NCBI GenBank assembly: GCA_014204635.1
Contig: JACHLS010000003.1
Span: forward strand, 186,001 to 250,000
Length of the DNA: 64,000 nucleotides
Reading direction: 5' to 3'
Origin: Sporosarcina luteola
GTDB taxonomy: Bacteria; Bacillota; Bacilli; Bacillales_A; Planococcaceae
A program made the position numbers and the translations under genes. Of the stretch, positions 17,612-27,771 are shown piece after piece. Position 1 is the first letter of the stretch. Each line of letters opens with the position of its first letter. The notes beneath the pieces were generated by a model. That model was not told the origin of the DNA, did not search any database, and saw only the letters and a program-made list of their open reading frames with translations.

Positions 17612-17956
17612 TCATTCGTCATCCCGCACTTGGCGGAGCAATGACTCAATCCGATTTCCGTATTCAACTGACTCATCAAATGCAAAATCGATTTCCGGTG
17701 TTTTCCGGAGCCGGATTCGTTGGCCAATCTCTGAACGGATGAATCCTTTTGCCTTTGAAAGACCTTTTAGGGTTTCTTCCTTTTGATAATCGCTACCTAA
17801 AACAGAAATGAATACAGTCGCCTGCTGAAGATCTCCAGTCACATCGACATCGGTAACTGTTACAAAACCAATTCTAGGATCCTTCAATTTTTGGCCGATG
17901 ATATCCCCAAGCTCCTTCTTCATCTGTTCAGCTACTCGGTTCGATCGCATTGTCAT
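17612..17956 (-). CDS. rbfA: 30S ribosome-binding factor A
   Basis: RbfA binds the free 30S subunit and helps 16S rRNA 5'-end maturation, notably in the cold. The 114-residue KH-like protein shows [57 protein letters not shown] and [12 protein letters not shown], nearly identical in pattern to B. subtilis RbfA. The start at 17956 (MTMRSNR) matches the family (MSMRANR). It lies in the standard order ylxP-rbfA-truB. Confidence 0.96.
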   Translation of the reverse strand: MTMRSNRVAEQMKKELGDIIGQKLKDPRIGFVTVTDVDVTGDLQQATVFISVLGSDYQKEETLKGLSKAKGFIRSEIGQRIRLRKTPEIDFAFDESVEYGNRIESLLRQVRDDE

Positions 17957-17979
17957 GCATGCTCACCCCGATTCTAAGT

Positions 17980-18258
17980 TCAATAATAATCCAAATGAAG
18001 TTCTGTCAGTTCCCATTCCGGATTGGATTCCAAGAAACGTATGGCTCTCCTGACTTCTCCTTCTGCTGGTTCTTTTGCTGAAGAGACGCAAACGAGTGCG
18101 ATGACAGTCCGCTGCCATAGATCTTGATACTCTATTTCCGCAACCGACACATTGAAATCATTTTTCACCCGTTCCATCATCCGTTGCAAGATGGAGCGTT
18201 TCCCCTTCAGCGAGCTGATGTCAGGAATGAAGAATGAACATTCCGCATAGACGATCAT
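17980..18258 (-). CDS. ylxP: DUF503 family protein YlxP
   Basis: This 92-residue protein is the YlxP/DUF503 family member always found between infB and rbfA. Family landmarks are the [26 protein letters not shown] region and the end [11 protein letters not shown]. Its ATG overlaps the infB stop (ATGA, 18255-18258), so translation is coupled. The function is not established; position suggests a ribosome-related role. Confidence 0.9.
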   Translation of the reverse strand: MIVYAECSFFIPDISSLKGKRSILQRMMERVKNDFNVSVAEIEYQDLWQRTVIALVCVSSAKEPAEGEVRRAIRFLESNPEWELTELHLDYY

Positions 18259-20636
18259 GCCCGTTTGATTTCCTCCATAATGAAGGCCTCAATGATGTCG
18301 CCTTCTTTAATGTCATTAAAGTTCTTGATAGTAATACCGCATTCGTAGCCTTTCGCTACTTCCTTCACATCATCCTTAAAGCGTTTCAACGTATCCAATT
18401 CACCTTCATAGACAACAATGTTGTCACGGATAATTCGGACACCGGAATCTCTTGTGATCTTGCCGTCAATGACATAACTGCCGGCAATCGTTCCAATTTT
18501 CGATACTTTGAACGTCTCACGGATTTCTGCCTGACCGATAACTTTTTCCACATATTCAGGATCTAGCATGCCCTTCATAGCGGCTTCAATTTCTTCGATC
18601 ACTTTATAGATGACGCGGTGCAAACGGATATCCACGCCTTCTTCTTCCGCAGCCCGTTTGGCATTGACGTCAGGACGGACATTGAAACCGATCACGATGG
18701 CGTTCGAAGCAGCAGCCAATGAGATATCGGACTCATTGATGGCGCCTGCTCCCGTATGGATGATCTTCACATTGACCCCTTCCACATCGATTTTCATCAA
18801 TGAGGCTGCCATCGCTTCGACAGTTCCTTGAACGTCAGCTTTGACAATTAAGTTAAGTTCTTTCATTTCGCCTTGTTTCATTTGATCAAATAAGTTATCG
18901 AGTGTCACGCGCGTTTTCTCGACACGTTGCTCTTGAATCGCGTCACCTGCTCTGGATTCACCGATTTGGCGAGCCGTCTTCTCGTCTTCAAAGACAACAA
19001 ACCGGTCTCCTGCCTGTGGAACACCATTCAATCCAGTAATTTCCACCGGAGTCGACGGACCCGCCTCTTTCACCCGGCGTCCAAGATCGTTAATCATCGC
19101 TCGGACACGGCCGAATGTATTTCCGACAACAATCGGGTCTCCTACATGTAACGTACCATTTTGGACAAGCAAGGTCGCAACAGAACCACGGCCGCGATCC
19201 AATTGGGCTTCAATAACGGATCCGCGTGCACGGATTTTTGGACTCGCCTTCAATTCCGCCACTTCAGAAACAAGGAGGACCATTTCTAGCAGCTGGTCGA
19301 TCCCTTCGCCTTTTAATGCCGATATCGGAACGAAGATAGTGTCTCCTCCCCAATCTTCTGCAACCAGACCATGCTCCGTAAGCTCTTGCATGACACGGTC
19401 CGGGTTGGCACTCGGCTTATCCATTTTATTGACCGCAACAATAATTGGAACTTCCGCCGCTTTTGCATGGTTGATCGCCTCGATTGTTTGCGGCATTACG
19501 CCATCATCCGCAGCAACAACCAGGATGGTAATGTCAGTAACACTAGCGCCGCGAGCACGCATTGTAGTGAATGCTTCGTGGCCCGGCGTGTCAAGGAACG
19601 TAATCTTCTTTCCTTCGACCTCGATTTGATAAGCGCCGATATGCTGTGTAATTCCTCCCGCTTCCCCTTGGGTCACTTTTGTATCCCGAATGGAGTCCAA
19701 CAATGTCGTTTTCCCATGGTCGACGTGACCCATGATAGTAACGACTGGCGGGCGTTCCGATTGGTTCGGTTCCACTTCTTCGTTTTCCTCGAAGTAAATT
19801 TCAAGATCCGTAACATCAACACGGATTTCTTCCTCAACTTCCACTCCGTAGTCTGCGCAAATCAATTCAATTGCATCCTTGTCAAGCTCTTGGTTAATGG
19901 TTGCCATTACACCGAGCATGAACAATTTTTTAATGATTTCCGACGGTTCCTTGCCTAATTTTTGAGCAAGTTCACCTACTGAGAGCGATTCATAGAATGT
20001 AATTTTTTCCGGCAACGGTTTTTCGATCTTTGGCATTGGAGTCGTCGGACGATGTCTCCGTCTTCCTTGATTGATCCCCTTCGCCGGTGGACGTCCGCCG
20101 CGTCCGCCTTGACGGTTGCCGCCTTGCCCTCCTTGGCCGCCTGGCGCCTGGCTGCGATTGCTGCCTTGGTTATTCGGACGTTGTTGGCCAGATTGTTGGC
20201 GATTTCCACCCTGCCCTGCTTGATTTTGGCCCTGTCTGTTGCTGTTTCCTTGGCCAGCCGGACGTTGCGGGCCGCCTTGCCCTTGACGAGGTCTGTTTTG
20301 GTTTTGACCTTGACTCTGGCCTGGACTTTGTTTTCCTTGGCTGTTCGAACCCTGCCGTTGTCCCGGACGGTTATCATTCGAATTGCGGCCTTGCTTTTGA
20401 TCGCTTCTGTTAGCCGGTCTTTGTGGATTCGCCTGTTTATTTCTTGCCGGACCGCCGCTTCCAGGCTGCCCTTCGCTCTTTCTTCCGAACTTGGCATCCA
20501 ATTTAACTGTCGCATCTTTGTCTAGCATGGACATGTGATTGGCAACATTCACATTGATTTTTCCTAATTCCTCTATGACTTCTTTACTCGTCCGATTCAC
20601 TTTCTTCGCGTATTCGTGTACACGTATCTTCGTCAT
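18255..20636 (-). CDS. infB: Translation initiation factor IF-2
   Basis: IF-2 is the GTPase that places initiator fMet-tRNA on the ribosome. From ATG at 20636 the protein is 793 residues. It has an N-terminal IF2N motif ([21 protein letters not shown]), a long Gln/Asn/Gly-rich linker (about 54-195), a second IF2N segment ([25 protein letters not shown]), the G domain ([24 protein letters not shown]) and the EF-Tu-like and C-terminal fMet-tRNA domains. The frame is open to 20696, but the extra 20 codons do not match the family and would deepen the overlap with ylxQ. Even so, it overlaps ylxQ by 53 bp. Confidence 0.96.
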   Translation of the reverse strand: MTKIRVHEYAKKVNRTSKEVIEELGKINVNVANHMSMLDKDATVKLDAKFGRKSEGQPGSGGPARNKQANPQRPANRSDQKQGRNSNDNRPGQRQGSNSQGKQSPGQSQGQNQNRPRQGQGGPQRPAGQGNSNRQGQNQAGQGGNRQQSGQQRPNNQGSNRSQAPGGQGGQGGNRQGGRGGRPPAKGINQGRRRHRPTTPMPKIEKPLPEKITFYESLSVGELAQKLGKEPSEIIKKLFMLGVMATINQELDKDAIELICADYGVEVEEEIRVDVTDLEIYFEENEEVEPNQSERPPVVTIMGHVDHGKTTLLDSIRDTKVTQGEAGGITQHIGAYQIEVEGKKITFLDTPGHEAFTTMRARGASVTDITILVVAADDGVMPQTIEAINHAKAAEVPIIVAVNKMDKPSANPDRVMQELTEHGLVAEDWGGDTIFVPISALKGEGIDQLLEMVLLVSEVAELKASPKIRARGSVIEAQLDRGRGSVATLLVQNGTLHVGDPIVVGNTFGRVRAMINDLGRRVKEAGPSTPVEITGLNGVPQAGDRFVVFEDEKTARQIGESRAGDAIQEQRVEKTRVTLDNLFDQMKQGEMKELNLIVKADVQGTVEAMAASLMKIDVEGVNVKIIHTGAGAINESDISLAAASNAIVIGFNVRPDVNAKRAAEEEGVDIRLHRVIYKVIEEIEAAMKGMLDPEYVEKVIGQAEIRETFKVSKIGTIAGSYVIDGKITRDSGVRIIRDNIVVYEGELDTLKRFKDDVKEVAKGYECGITIKNFNDIKEGDIIEAFIMEEIKRA

Positions 20637-20961
20637 TAGCCCACCCCCGGTTAGATTCGTTGAGGAGCCCGGATAGCTTCCCGGCAAAACCGGCATCCGT
20701 TAACGCGAGAACGACCCGCGACTCTTTACCGATAGCATGCCCGAGTTCCTCTCGGGACCCGATGACATGCTTCTCAACGTTATAAGAATTACATTTATCC
20801 GTAATTTTCTTTAGTGTATTTTTTGAAGCATCGCTTGACACGATGACCAGTTTCGCATTGCCGCCTCTGATTTCCCGAACGACAAGTTCTTCACCGGTTA
20901 CAATTTTTCTAGCCCGTGCCGCAATGCCCAGTGTTTGGTAAATCTCGATGGAATGATTCAT
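20584..20961 (-). CDS. ylxQ: L7Ae-family ribosomal-protein-like YlxQ
   Basis: This 125-residue protein is of the L7Ae/L30e fold (YlxQ/RplGA), which binds kink-turn RNAs. Visible features are the [24 protein letters not shown] start, [17 protein letters not shown] and the [31 protein letters not shown] region. It is about 25 residues longer than B. subtilis YlxQ because the C-terminus runs 53 bp into infB. It starts in a 4-bp ATGA overlap with the preceding gene. Confidence 0.92.
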   Translation of the reverse strand: MNHSIEIYQTLGIAARARKIVTGEELVVREIRGGNAKLVIVSSDASKNTLKKITDKCNSYNVEKHVIGSREELGHAIGKESRVVLALTDAGFAGKLSGLLNESNRGWANDEDTCTRIREESESDE

Positions 20962-21236
20962 TTCAAAGCCTCTCGGCGGATCGCATGCAGTAAATCCTCA
21001 TAGACCTGCTCAGGGACCGTTGCGCCAAGCTGCTTTTCAATGGAATGGTTTTGGCGTGCCGCCTCAACCGCTTCTTCCGTCTTCGATACATAAGTGCCTC
21101 GTCCTGATTTTTTTCCAGTCAAATCAACCGACACTTCTCCTTCTTTCGTGCGTACAATTCGGATCATTTCCTTTTTAGGGAACATATCACCCGTTGCGGC
21201 ACATTTGCGCAAAGGTATTTTACGATTATTCGTCAT
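20958..21236 (-). CDS. rnpM: RNase P modulator RnpM (YlxR)
   Basis: This 92-residue YlxR/DUF448 protein carries the family signatures IPLRKCAATGDMFPKKEMIRIVR and SGRGTYVSK. The B. subtilis homologue binds the RNase P RNA and modulates its activity. It sits in the usual order nusA-ylxR-ylxQ-infB, 19 bp after nusA. A DNA-binding role has also been proposed for some homologues. Confidence 0.92.
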   Translation of the reverse strand: MTNNRKIPLRKCAATGDMFPKKEMIRIVRTKEGEVSVDLTGKKSGRGTYVSKTEEAVEAARQNHSIEKQLGATVPEQVYEDLLHAIRREALK

Positions 21237-21255
21237 GAGAAGTCAGCCTCCCATA

Positions 21256-22470
21256 TCAAATGTCTTCATTTGTGTCAGCAGTATCGGCGTACAAATCAAT
21301 CGTTTCATCCGTTTCCGTTTCATCGGTGCTGTATGGATCGTCACTATACATATCGTCTCCATCTACTGCATCGCCATATACGTCCACTTCTTCTTGGAAG
21401 AGGCCATTTTGAACCGTGGGTGGATAAATCCCCATTTCGCGAGCATCGGTCTCACTCTTAATATCAATTTTCCAACCTGTCAATTTAGCGGCAAGCCGAG
21501 CGTTTTGCCCTCTTTTTCCAATCGCTAACGATAATTGATAGTCAGGTACAACCACTGTCGTCGATTTTTCTTCTTCATTCACTTGGACATCCAGCACTTT
21601 TGAAGGGCTCAATGCATTGGCGACAAAGACGACAGGATCCTCGGACCACTCAACGATATCTACTTTCTCTCCATTCAACTCGTTCGAAATAGATTGAACC
21701 CGGGCGCCTCGAGAACCGACACAAGACCCAACAGGATCGACTTCTTCGTTATTCGTATGAACGGATATTTTCGAACGATCTCCAGCTTCACGTGCAATGG
21801 ATTTTATTTCTACCGTACCATCGTAAATTTCCGGCACTTCCATTTCAAATAGTCTGCGAAGCAACCCAGGATGAGTTCGTGAAACAAATACTTGCGGTCC
21901 GCGCGATGTACGTTCCACTTTTGTAATATAGACTTTGATCCGGTCGTGGGGTTGGTAGGATTCGGATTGGATCTGTTCGGTAACAGGAAGGACAGCCTCC
22001 ACTTTGCCAAGGCCCACATAGATATTCCGTTGATCCAGCCGCTCAACGATTCCGTTGACAATATCATCTTCCCGATCGACATATTCGTCGTAAATCAACC
22101 CGCGTTCAGCTTCACGGACCCGTTGTGTAACAACTTGTTTCGCTGTTTGTGCAGCGATTCGGCCGAAATCCCTCGGCGTTACTTCCTCTTCTACAATATC
22201 ACCGATCTCGTAGGCAGGGTTAATGATGTGAGCATCCTGAAGTGCAATTTCGAGTCTTTCATCTTCAACTTCTTCGACCACATCTTTACGGGAGTAGACT
22301 TTCATCGTCCCTTTATCAAGATTCAAATCGACACGGACATTTTGCGCTTGATTAAAATTCCGTTTATAAGCAGTCACAAGGGCCGCTTCAATCGCTTCCA
22401 CTAATACATCCCTCGAAATACCTTTTTGTTTTTCAAGAGCTGTCAGTGCATCGAGTAGATCACTACTCAT
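21256..22470 (-). CDS. nusA: Transcription termination/antitermination factor NusA
   Basis: NusA binds RNA polymerase and nascent RNA and modulates pausing and intrinsic termination. The 404-residue protein has an N-terminal polymerase-binding domain ([18 protein letters not shown]), S1 ([25 protein letters not shown]) and tandem KH domains ([50 protein letters not shown]). It ends in an acidic Asp/Glu/Tyr-rich tail of about 55 residues, longer than in B. subtilis (371 residues). It follows rimP by 25 bp. Confidence 0.96.
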   Translation of the reverse strand: MSSDLLDALTALEKQKGISRDVLVEAIEAALVTAYKRNFNQAQNVRVDLNLDKGTMKVYSRKDVVEEVEDERLEIALQDAHIINPAYEIGDIVEEEVTPRDFGRIAAQTAKQVVTQRVREAERGLIYDEYVDREDDIVNGIVERLDQRNIYVGLGKVEAVLPVTEQIQSESYQPHDRIKVYITKVERTSRGPQVFVSRTHPGLLRRLFEMEVPEIYDGTVEIKSIAREAGDRSKISVHTNNEEVDPVGSCVGSRGARVQSISNELNGEKVDIVEWSEDPVVFVANALSPSKVLDVQVNEEEKSTTVVVPDYQLSLAIGKRGQNARLAAKLTGWKIDIKSETDAREMGIYPPTVQNGLFQEEVDVYGDAVDGDDMYSDDPYSTDETETDETIDLYADTADTNEDI

Positions 22471-22495
22471 TGTTCTTCACTCCCCTAACATTCAA

Positions 22496-22972
22496 TTATG
22501 CGGAAAAATCGATCGCCAGACGCGCAAGAGCAATCTTTTCCTTGTCAATTTCCACTGTAACTTTTCTCGTTTTTATGCGCATTTGAATCTCCACTTTTTC
22601 AGGAGTGTACGAAAGCAAATAGCCTTCGAATTCCTTCATGCCATTAATCGGCTCATATGTTTTGATAAACACATATTGACCGACAGCTCTTTGAAAATCC
22701 TCTTCTTTTTTCAGAGGACGCTCAGCCCCAGGGGACGAAACTTCCAGGAAGTAATTTTGCACAATCGGATCCGTCCGGTCCAGCTCTTCACTAAGCCGTT
22801 CACTCACGAGCGCACATTGTTCGATGTCGATATTCCCTTCCGGGGTATCGATATAGACTCGTAAAAACCAGTCCTTCCCTTCTTTCACAAACTCGACATC
22901 GATCAGTTCCAAACCAAAATCATCAACGATAGGCTTGACAAGCTGTTCGACTTCTTCTGTTATTTTACTCAT
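22496..22972 (-). CDS. rimP: Ribosome maturation factor RimP
   Basis: RimP acts in early 30S assembly. The 158-residue sequence contains [35 protein letters not shown], the [13 protein letters not shown] segment and [15 protein letters not shown], with a C-terminal Sm-like barrel. ATG at 22972 has GGGAGG upstream. It is the first gene of the nusA-infB operon, with a promoter about 65-90 nt upstream. Confidence 0.95.
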   Translation of the reverse strand: MSKITEEVEQLVKPIVDDFGLELIDVEFVKEGKDWFLRVYIDTPEGNIDIEQCALVSERLSEELDRTDPIVQNYFLEVSSPGAERPLKKEEDFQRAVGQYVFIKTYEPINGMKEFEGYLLSYTPEKVEIQMRIKTRKVTVEIDKEKIALARLAIDFSA

Positions 22973-23036
22973 TTTAAACCTCCCGAACGTGAATTCTAAT
23001 CGCTATCGCCCCGGCGCCCGTGCCGACTCTCCGGCT

Positions 23037-23063
23037 ATTGTACCTGATACAAGGATAGGTCAA
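23037..23063 (-). promoter_or_regulatory. Probable promoter of the rimP-nusA-infB operon
   Basis: On the minus strand TTGACC (23058-23063) and TACAAT (23037-23042) are separated by 15 bp, slightly short but with good hexamers. It lies between the polC terminator and rimP, the expected place. Confidence 0.5.
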
Positions 23064-23095
23064 ATTCAGCCGAGCGAGGTAAAATAAGTATAGAC

Positions 23096-23128
23096 AACAG
23101 AAAAGAGCGGGAAACCCCACTCTTTTTA
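23096..23128 (-). terminator. Terminator of polC
   Basis: AAAAGAG-GGG and CCC-CTCTTTT arms (23101-23125) form a stem with one mismatch. The minus-strand transcript ends CTCTTTTCTGTTG. It lies about 105 nt after the polC stop. Confidence 0.7.
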
Positions 23129-23232
23129 CGCGAGACTTATAGCAAAAGTTGCTACAATTATACCACCCAGCACACATCTATGCAAATAAAGTGCATGATT
23201 GGCGGATTGTAACGCTGTTTCCTGTCTCAAAA

Positions 23233-26200
23233 TTAAAACAAAGACAATTGGTTCGTGTCAGGCATACCTTCCAAACAACCGAGGGAATCCATATATTCCA
23301 CAACAGTTTTCGATACTCTCCCCCGTTGCTGGAAGTCTTCTTTCGAAAGAAAGATCCCATCTTTCCGGGCTTCCACAATCATCTTGGCTACGTTCGTCCC
23401 GAGGGAAGGGATGGAGTTGAACGGCGGAATCAGCTTATTCTCTTCGATAATGAAATTGGTGGCATCCGACTTGTATAGGTCGGGTTTGGCGAATGCAAAC
23501 CCTCTTTCGCACATTTCCAAAGCGATTTCCAGAACGGTCAATAAGCTTTTTTCTTTAGGTGAAGCTTCCAGGCCTTTGTCATTGATTTCTTTGATTTTCG
23601 TTCGGATGGAGGCCGGACCCTTAGTCATGATGACAAGGTCATAATCAGTGGCACGTACAGTAAAGTACGCCGCATAATACATGATCGGGTGATGCACCTT
23701 GAAATACGCGATGCGCAAGGCCATCAGAACATAGGCGGCGGCATGGGCTTTCGGGAACATGTATTTAATCTTCTTACATGAATCGATATACCAATTCGGC
23801 ACATTATTCGCTTTCATTTCTGCCTCGAATTCCGGTGTCAGGCCTTTCCCTTTACGTACTGATTCCATGATCTTAAAGGCGATCGACGGCTCCAACCCTT
23901 GATAAATCAAATAAACCATAATATCGTCACGACAACCGATCACATCGGACAATTCACATATTTTATTTTGAATCAATTCTTGTGCATTGCCGAGCCAAAC
24001 ATCGGTACCATGCGATAGGCCGGAGATTTGAATCAGCTCGGAAAATGTCGACGGCTTCGTCTCTTCCAACATTTGACGAACAAAGCGGGTACCAAACTCC
24101 GGCACGCCAAGCGTTCCTGTTTTACAATCAATCTGTTCTTCCGTGACACCTAATGAGGAAGTTCCGCTGAAGAGAGCCATAACCCCTTCGTCGTCTGGCG
24201 GAATTGTTTTAGGGTCAATGCCGGACAAGTCCTCCAGCATCTTGATCATCGTCGGATCATCATGTCCGAGGATGTCCAGTTTTAATAAATTATTATCAAT
24301 GGAGTGGAAGTCGAAATGCGTTGTCCTCCAACTGGATCCTGTATCGTCTGCTGGATATTGAATAGGCGTGAAATCGAAAATCTCCATATGGTCAGGAACA
24401 ACAATGATTCCGCCCGGGTGCTGTCCTGTATTTCGTTTTACACCCGTACATCCTTGTACAAGTCGATCGATCTCTGCTCCACGCAGGTGGAGGTTATTAT
24501 CATTCATATATCCTCTGACATACCCATATGCGGTCTTTTCAGCAACTGTTCCGATTGTACCGGCCCGGTACACATAATCTTCACCGAACAGCACTTTGGT
24601 GTAATTATGGGCGTGTGCTTGGTATTCTCCACTGAAGTTCAAATCGATATCCGGTACTTTGTCCCCGTTGAATCCGAGGAAAGTTTCGAATGGAATGTCC
24701 TGGCCATCTTTTTTGAACATTGCTCCACATGAAGGACAGGCTTTATCCGGCAAGTCAAAACCGGAACCGACTGAACCGTCATCAAAGAACTCAGATGTCT
24801 TGCAAGATGGACAAACATAATGCGGCGGCATCGGGTTCACTTCCGTAATCTCCATCATTGTTGCTACGAGTGAAGAGCCGACCGATCCACGAGATCCGAC
24901 CAAATAGCCGTCATCCAATGATTTTTTAACCAGTTTATGCGAAATGAGATAAATAACCGCAAATCCATTTCCGATAATCGACGTCAATTCTTTTTCAATT
25001 CTCGCTTCGATAATTTCAGGGAGCTCTTCACCGTATATTTTATGGGCCATCGTGTATGTCAGCTCACGCACTTCCTCATCGGCCCCTTCGATGGCAGGCG
25101 GATAGAGATCGTCTTTAATAACCTTCACGTCACCGATGCGATCCATAATTGCTCTTGGATTATCAATGACAATCTGTTGGGCAATCTCATCCCCTAAAAA
25201 CGAGAACTCTTCCAACATTTCATTTGTCGTCCTGAAATGTACAGCAGGCAAGGAATGGCGATTCAGCGGGTTCGCGCCGCCTTGCGAACGGACGAGTACT
25301 TGGCGATACATTGCATCGTTTTCATCGATATAATGCACATTTCCCGTCGCGCATACCGGAAGGCCGGTCTTCTTGCCCAATTTGATCATTTTCCGCATAA
25401 TATCTTCCATATTCCATTCATCGCGAATCAATTCCAACTCAATCAAATGAGAATAAACCGGTTTCGGGTGCAGCTCAAGATAATCATAAAAATTGGCGAT
25501 TTCCTCTACTTCCTCAAGCGATTTTTGCATCAGTCCTTCAAACACCTCGCCCTTGTCACATCCGGATCCAACCAATAGACCAGCCCGATGTTTCATCAAC
25601 AAGGAGCGCGGAATTCGAGGGACACGATAGAAATAATTGAGATGCGAGTAAGAGACGAGCTTAAACAAGTTTTTCAACCCAACATCATCCACGACTAATA
25701 AGGTGCAGTGGGAAGGCCTCGACCGTTTATAAGCATCCCCTTCGCCGATATTTTTGTTGAAATCATCGAGCCATTCGATTCCTTTTTCAGCAGCGTCTTT
25801 CATTAACTTTACGAATAAGTAGGCCGTCGCCTCCGTGTCATAGATGGCACGGTGGTGTTGGGTCAATTCAATATCGAATTTTTTCGCAAGTGTGTTAAGC
25901 CTGTGATTCCTGAGCTCAGGATATAGGAAGCGGGCCAGCTCCAGTGTATCAATGACAGGATAATTCGTATCATGGACGTTCGCCTTTTTGCTTGCTTCAT
26001 AAAAGAAGCCCATATCAAAGGAAGCATTATGGGCTACCAGTATAGAATCACCGATAAATTCTTTGAAATCACGGATAACTTCCTCCACTTCCGGTGCATC
26101 TTTAACCATATCATCTGTAATGCCCGTCAGTTCCGTCGTTGTGGAGGACAATGGATGATGCGGGTTGGCGAACCGCTCGAACCGATCGATAATATCACCA

Positions 26201-27543
26201 TTTTGCACCTTTACTGCCGCGAGTTCGATGATCGTATCATACACAGCGGAAAGTCCTGTCGTTTCAACGTCGAACACCACATATGTATCATCTTCCAATT
26301 TGCGATGCTGTTCGTCATAAACGATCGGGACGCCGTCATCGACTAAATTTGCCTCCAAGCCGAAAAGAACTTTAATGCCATTCTTCTTACCTGCCGAATA
26401 GGCTTCGGGAAACGATTGCACATTGGCATGGTCGGTTATCGCGATCGCAGGATGGCCCCATTTAGCAGCCTGCGCCACTAATGCTGAAGCGGAGGTGACG
26501 CCATCCATTTGACTCATATTCGAATGAGCATGCAGTTCTACTCGCTTACGATCGTCAGCCGCCTTGTCTTTTCGCACAATTGGAGGGACCTCCATAATAT
26601 CTTGCGCCATCATGATCAAATCACGTACAAACGTATCGTTTTGAATACTGCCCCTCGCCCGGACCCAAGCCCCTTTTTTCATTGTCTTCATTAATTCTGC
26701 ATCTTCATTGTCCCTTGAAAACATTTTGACAAGAATCGAATCGGTATAATCGGTCACTTTGATCGTCAACAATGAGCGTCCGCTGCGCAGCTCCCTCACT
26801 TCGGCATCAAAGACGTACCCTTCAATTGTCACGCGCCGCTCCTCATCTTGGATTGTTTGAATGTCAAGAATCGGTTCATCCGGTTTAATCGGCACACCGA
26901 GAATAAACGGCCTGTTACTTTCTGGATTCTCTTTCTTGGTCGTTTCGCGATCTTGCATAGAAGCCAGCGCCCTCTGCGCAAAAGCCTCCTCTTCCGCCTC
27001 TCGTGCGGCGAGGAATGCGAGACGAGCTTCTTCTTCCTCCTGATTTTCCTCTTGTAAGTGAAAATCAATTACAAGTGAAGGGAAGCCAAACGTTTCGTAA
27101 ACATCCGACAGCAATTTTGCGTATTTATTTTTCAAGGTTAGCATTTCGAATTCGGTTCCAGAACCTAGGGTGAGTTTGTCCCCTTTAACTGTTGGACGCT
27201 GGTTGCTGAGTCGCTCACGGATTGGTGGCGACATATCCTGCATTTCATCCAAGATCAAAGGCCAATAGCTGCTAATCAACTCCTGGTCCATCTTTCTCTC
27301 ACGGCATGTTACATGCAATTGGATCGTGGCAATTGAAGCAAATGCATCTAAGACGCGCTGTTTGAATGTTTTGAAGACTTCAATCGGTATTGGCTGGTCG
27401 TTCATAAGTTCAAATCGCCAGACCCTTGATTTTTTATGAATATTCAAGCGTTCCAATGTCGCATTTTCAAAATGCCTGACAAACTGGTCATCTGTCATGC
27501 CAATCTGTTGCAATAAAGTCATCAATTTCATTTTCCCGTCCAT
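23233..27543 (-). CDS. polC: DNA polymerase III alpha subunit PolC
   Basis: PolC is the Gram-positive replicative DNA polymerase with built-in proofreading. The 1436-residue protein has an N-terminal domain, an OB fold (about 235-320; [22 protein letters not shown]) and a PHP domain ([14 protein letters not shown]). A DEDDh exonuclease is inserted ([31 protein letters not shown]). A zinc site (CPSC...CPSCGAMF) and the polymerase core ([23 protein letters not shown]) follow. The inserted exonuclease separates it from DnaE. ATG at 27543 has AAAGGAGG upstream. Length matches B. subtilis PolC (1437). Confidence 0.98.
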   Translation of the reverse strand: MDGKMKLMTLLQQIGMTDDQFVRHFENATLERLNIHKKSRVWRFELMNDQPIPIEVFKTFKQRVLDAFASIATIQLHVTCRERKMDQELISSYWPLILDEMQDMSPPIRERLSNQRPTVKGDKLTLGSGTEFEMLTLKNKYAKLLSDVYETFGFPSLVIDFHLQEENQEEEEARLAFLAAREAEEEAFAQRALASMQDRETTKKENPESNRPFILGVPIKPDEPILDIQTIQDEERRVTIEGYVFDAEVRELRSGRSLLTIKVTDYTDSILVKMFSRDNEDAELMKTMKKGAWVRARGSIQNDTFVRDLIMMAQDIMEVPPIVRKDKAADDRKRVELHAHSNMSQMDGVTSASALVAQAAKWGHPAIAITDHANVQSFPEAYSAGKKNGIKVLFGLEANLVDDGVPIVYDEQHRKLEDDTYVVFDVETTGLSAVYDTIIELAAVKVQNGDIIDRFERFANPHHPLSSTTTELTGITDDMVKDAPEVEEVIRDFKEFIGDSILVAHNASFDMGFFYEASKKANVHDTNYPVIDTLELARFLYPELRNHRLNTLAKKFDIELTQHHRAIYDTEATAYLFVKLMKDAAEKGIEWLDDFNKNIGEGDAYKRSRPSHCTLLVVDDVGLKNLFKLVSYSHLNYFYRVPRIPRSLLMKHRAGLLVGSGCDKGEVFEGLMQKSLEEVEEIANFYDYLELHPKPVYSHLIELELIRDEWNMEDIMRKMIKLGKKTGLPVCATGNVHYIDENDAMYRQVLVRSQGGANPLNRHSLPAVHFRTTNEMLEEFSFLGDEIAQQIVIDNPRAIMDRIGDVKVIKDDLYPPAIEGADEEVRELTYTMAHKIYGEELPEIIEARIEKELTSIIGNGFAVIYLISHKLVKKSLDDGYLVGSRGSVGSSLVATMMEITEVNPMPPHYVCPSCKTSEFFDDGSVGSGFDLPDKACPSCGAMFKKDGQDIPFETFLGFNGDKVPDIDLNFSGEYQAHAHNYTKVLFGEDYVYRAGTIGTVAEKTAYGYVRGYMNDNNLHLRGAEIDRLVQGCTGVKRNTGQHPGGIIVVPDHMEIFDFTPIQYPADDTGSSWRTTHFDFHSIDNNLLKLDILGHDDPTMIKMLEDLSGIDPKTIPPDDEGVMALFSGTSSLGVTEEQIDCKTGTLGVPEFGTRFVRQMLEETKPSTFSELIQISGLSHGTDVWLGNAQELIQNKICELSDVIGCRDDIMVYLIYQGLEPSIAFKIMESVRKGKGLTPEFEAEMKANNVPNWYIDSCKKIKYMFPKAHAAAYVLMALRIAYFKVHHPIMYYAAYFTVRATDYDLVIMTKGPASIRTKIKEINDKGLEASPKEKSLLTVLEIALEMCERGFAFAKPDLYKSDATNFIIEENKLIPPFNSIPSLGTNVAKMIVEARKDGIFLSKEDFQQRGRVSKTVVEYMDSLGCLEGMPDTNQLSLF

Positions 27544-27599
27544 TGGGCATCCTCCTTTCCAGCTACAAACATGACAGCCTTATAAAATTCCTAATTTTG

Positions 27600-27627
27600 A
27601 TTCTACCTGCATTTGAACTGCCGCCAA
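27600..27627 (-). promoter_or_regulatory. Probable promoter of polC
   Basis: On the minus strand TTGGCG (27622-27627) and TAGAAT (27600-27605) have a 16-bp spacer. It lies after the proS terminator, so polC appears to be its own unit. Confidence 0.5.
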
Positions 27628-27730
27628 TCTATTGCGAAACGCTTCCGGATGAAAACAAAATTTTATGAATTAGACCGTCCCCAACGATTCAATGCCATCA
27701 CTCAGTTCCATAGGCTCGTATCAGCTGGGA

Positions 27731-27765
27731 AAAAAGAAGGGAAGCGACGTTTGCCGGCCTCCCTT
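27731..27765 (-). terminator. Terminator of the proS homologue
   Basis: AAGGGAGGC pairs with GCTTCCCTT (one G-U pair; 27737-27765) and is followed on the minus strand by CTTTTTT. It starts about 7 nt after the stop codon at 27772. Confidence 0.85.
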
Positions 27766-27771
27766 GACAAG

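Noticed and set aside
19371..19958. 195-codon plus-strand open frame
   Set aside because: Antisense to the IF-2 GTPase region with no supporting signals.
20052..20525. Repetitive open frames on both strands over the IF-2 linker
   Set aside because: Caused by the low-complexity CAA/GGN-rich linker of infB; only the IF-2 frame joins conserved domains.
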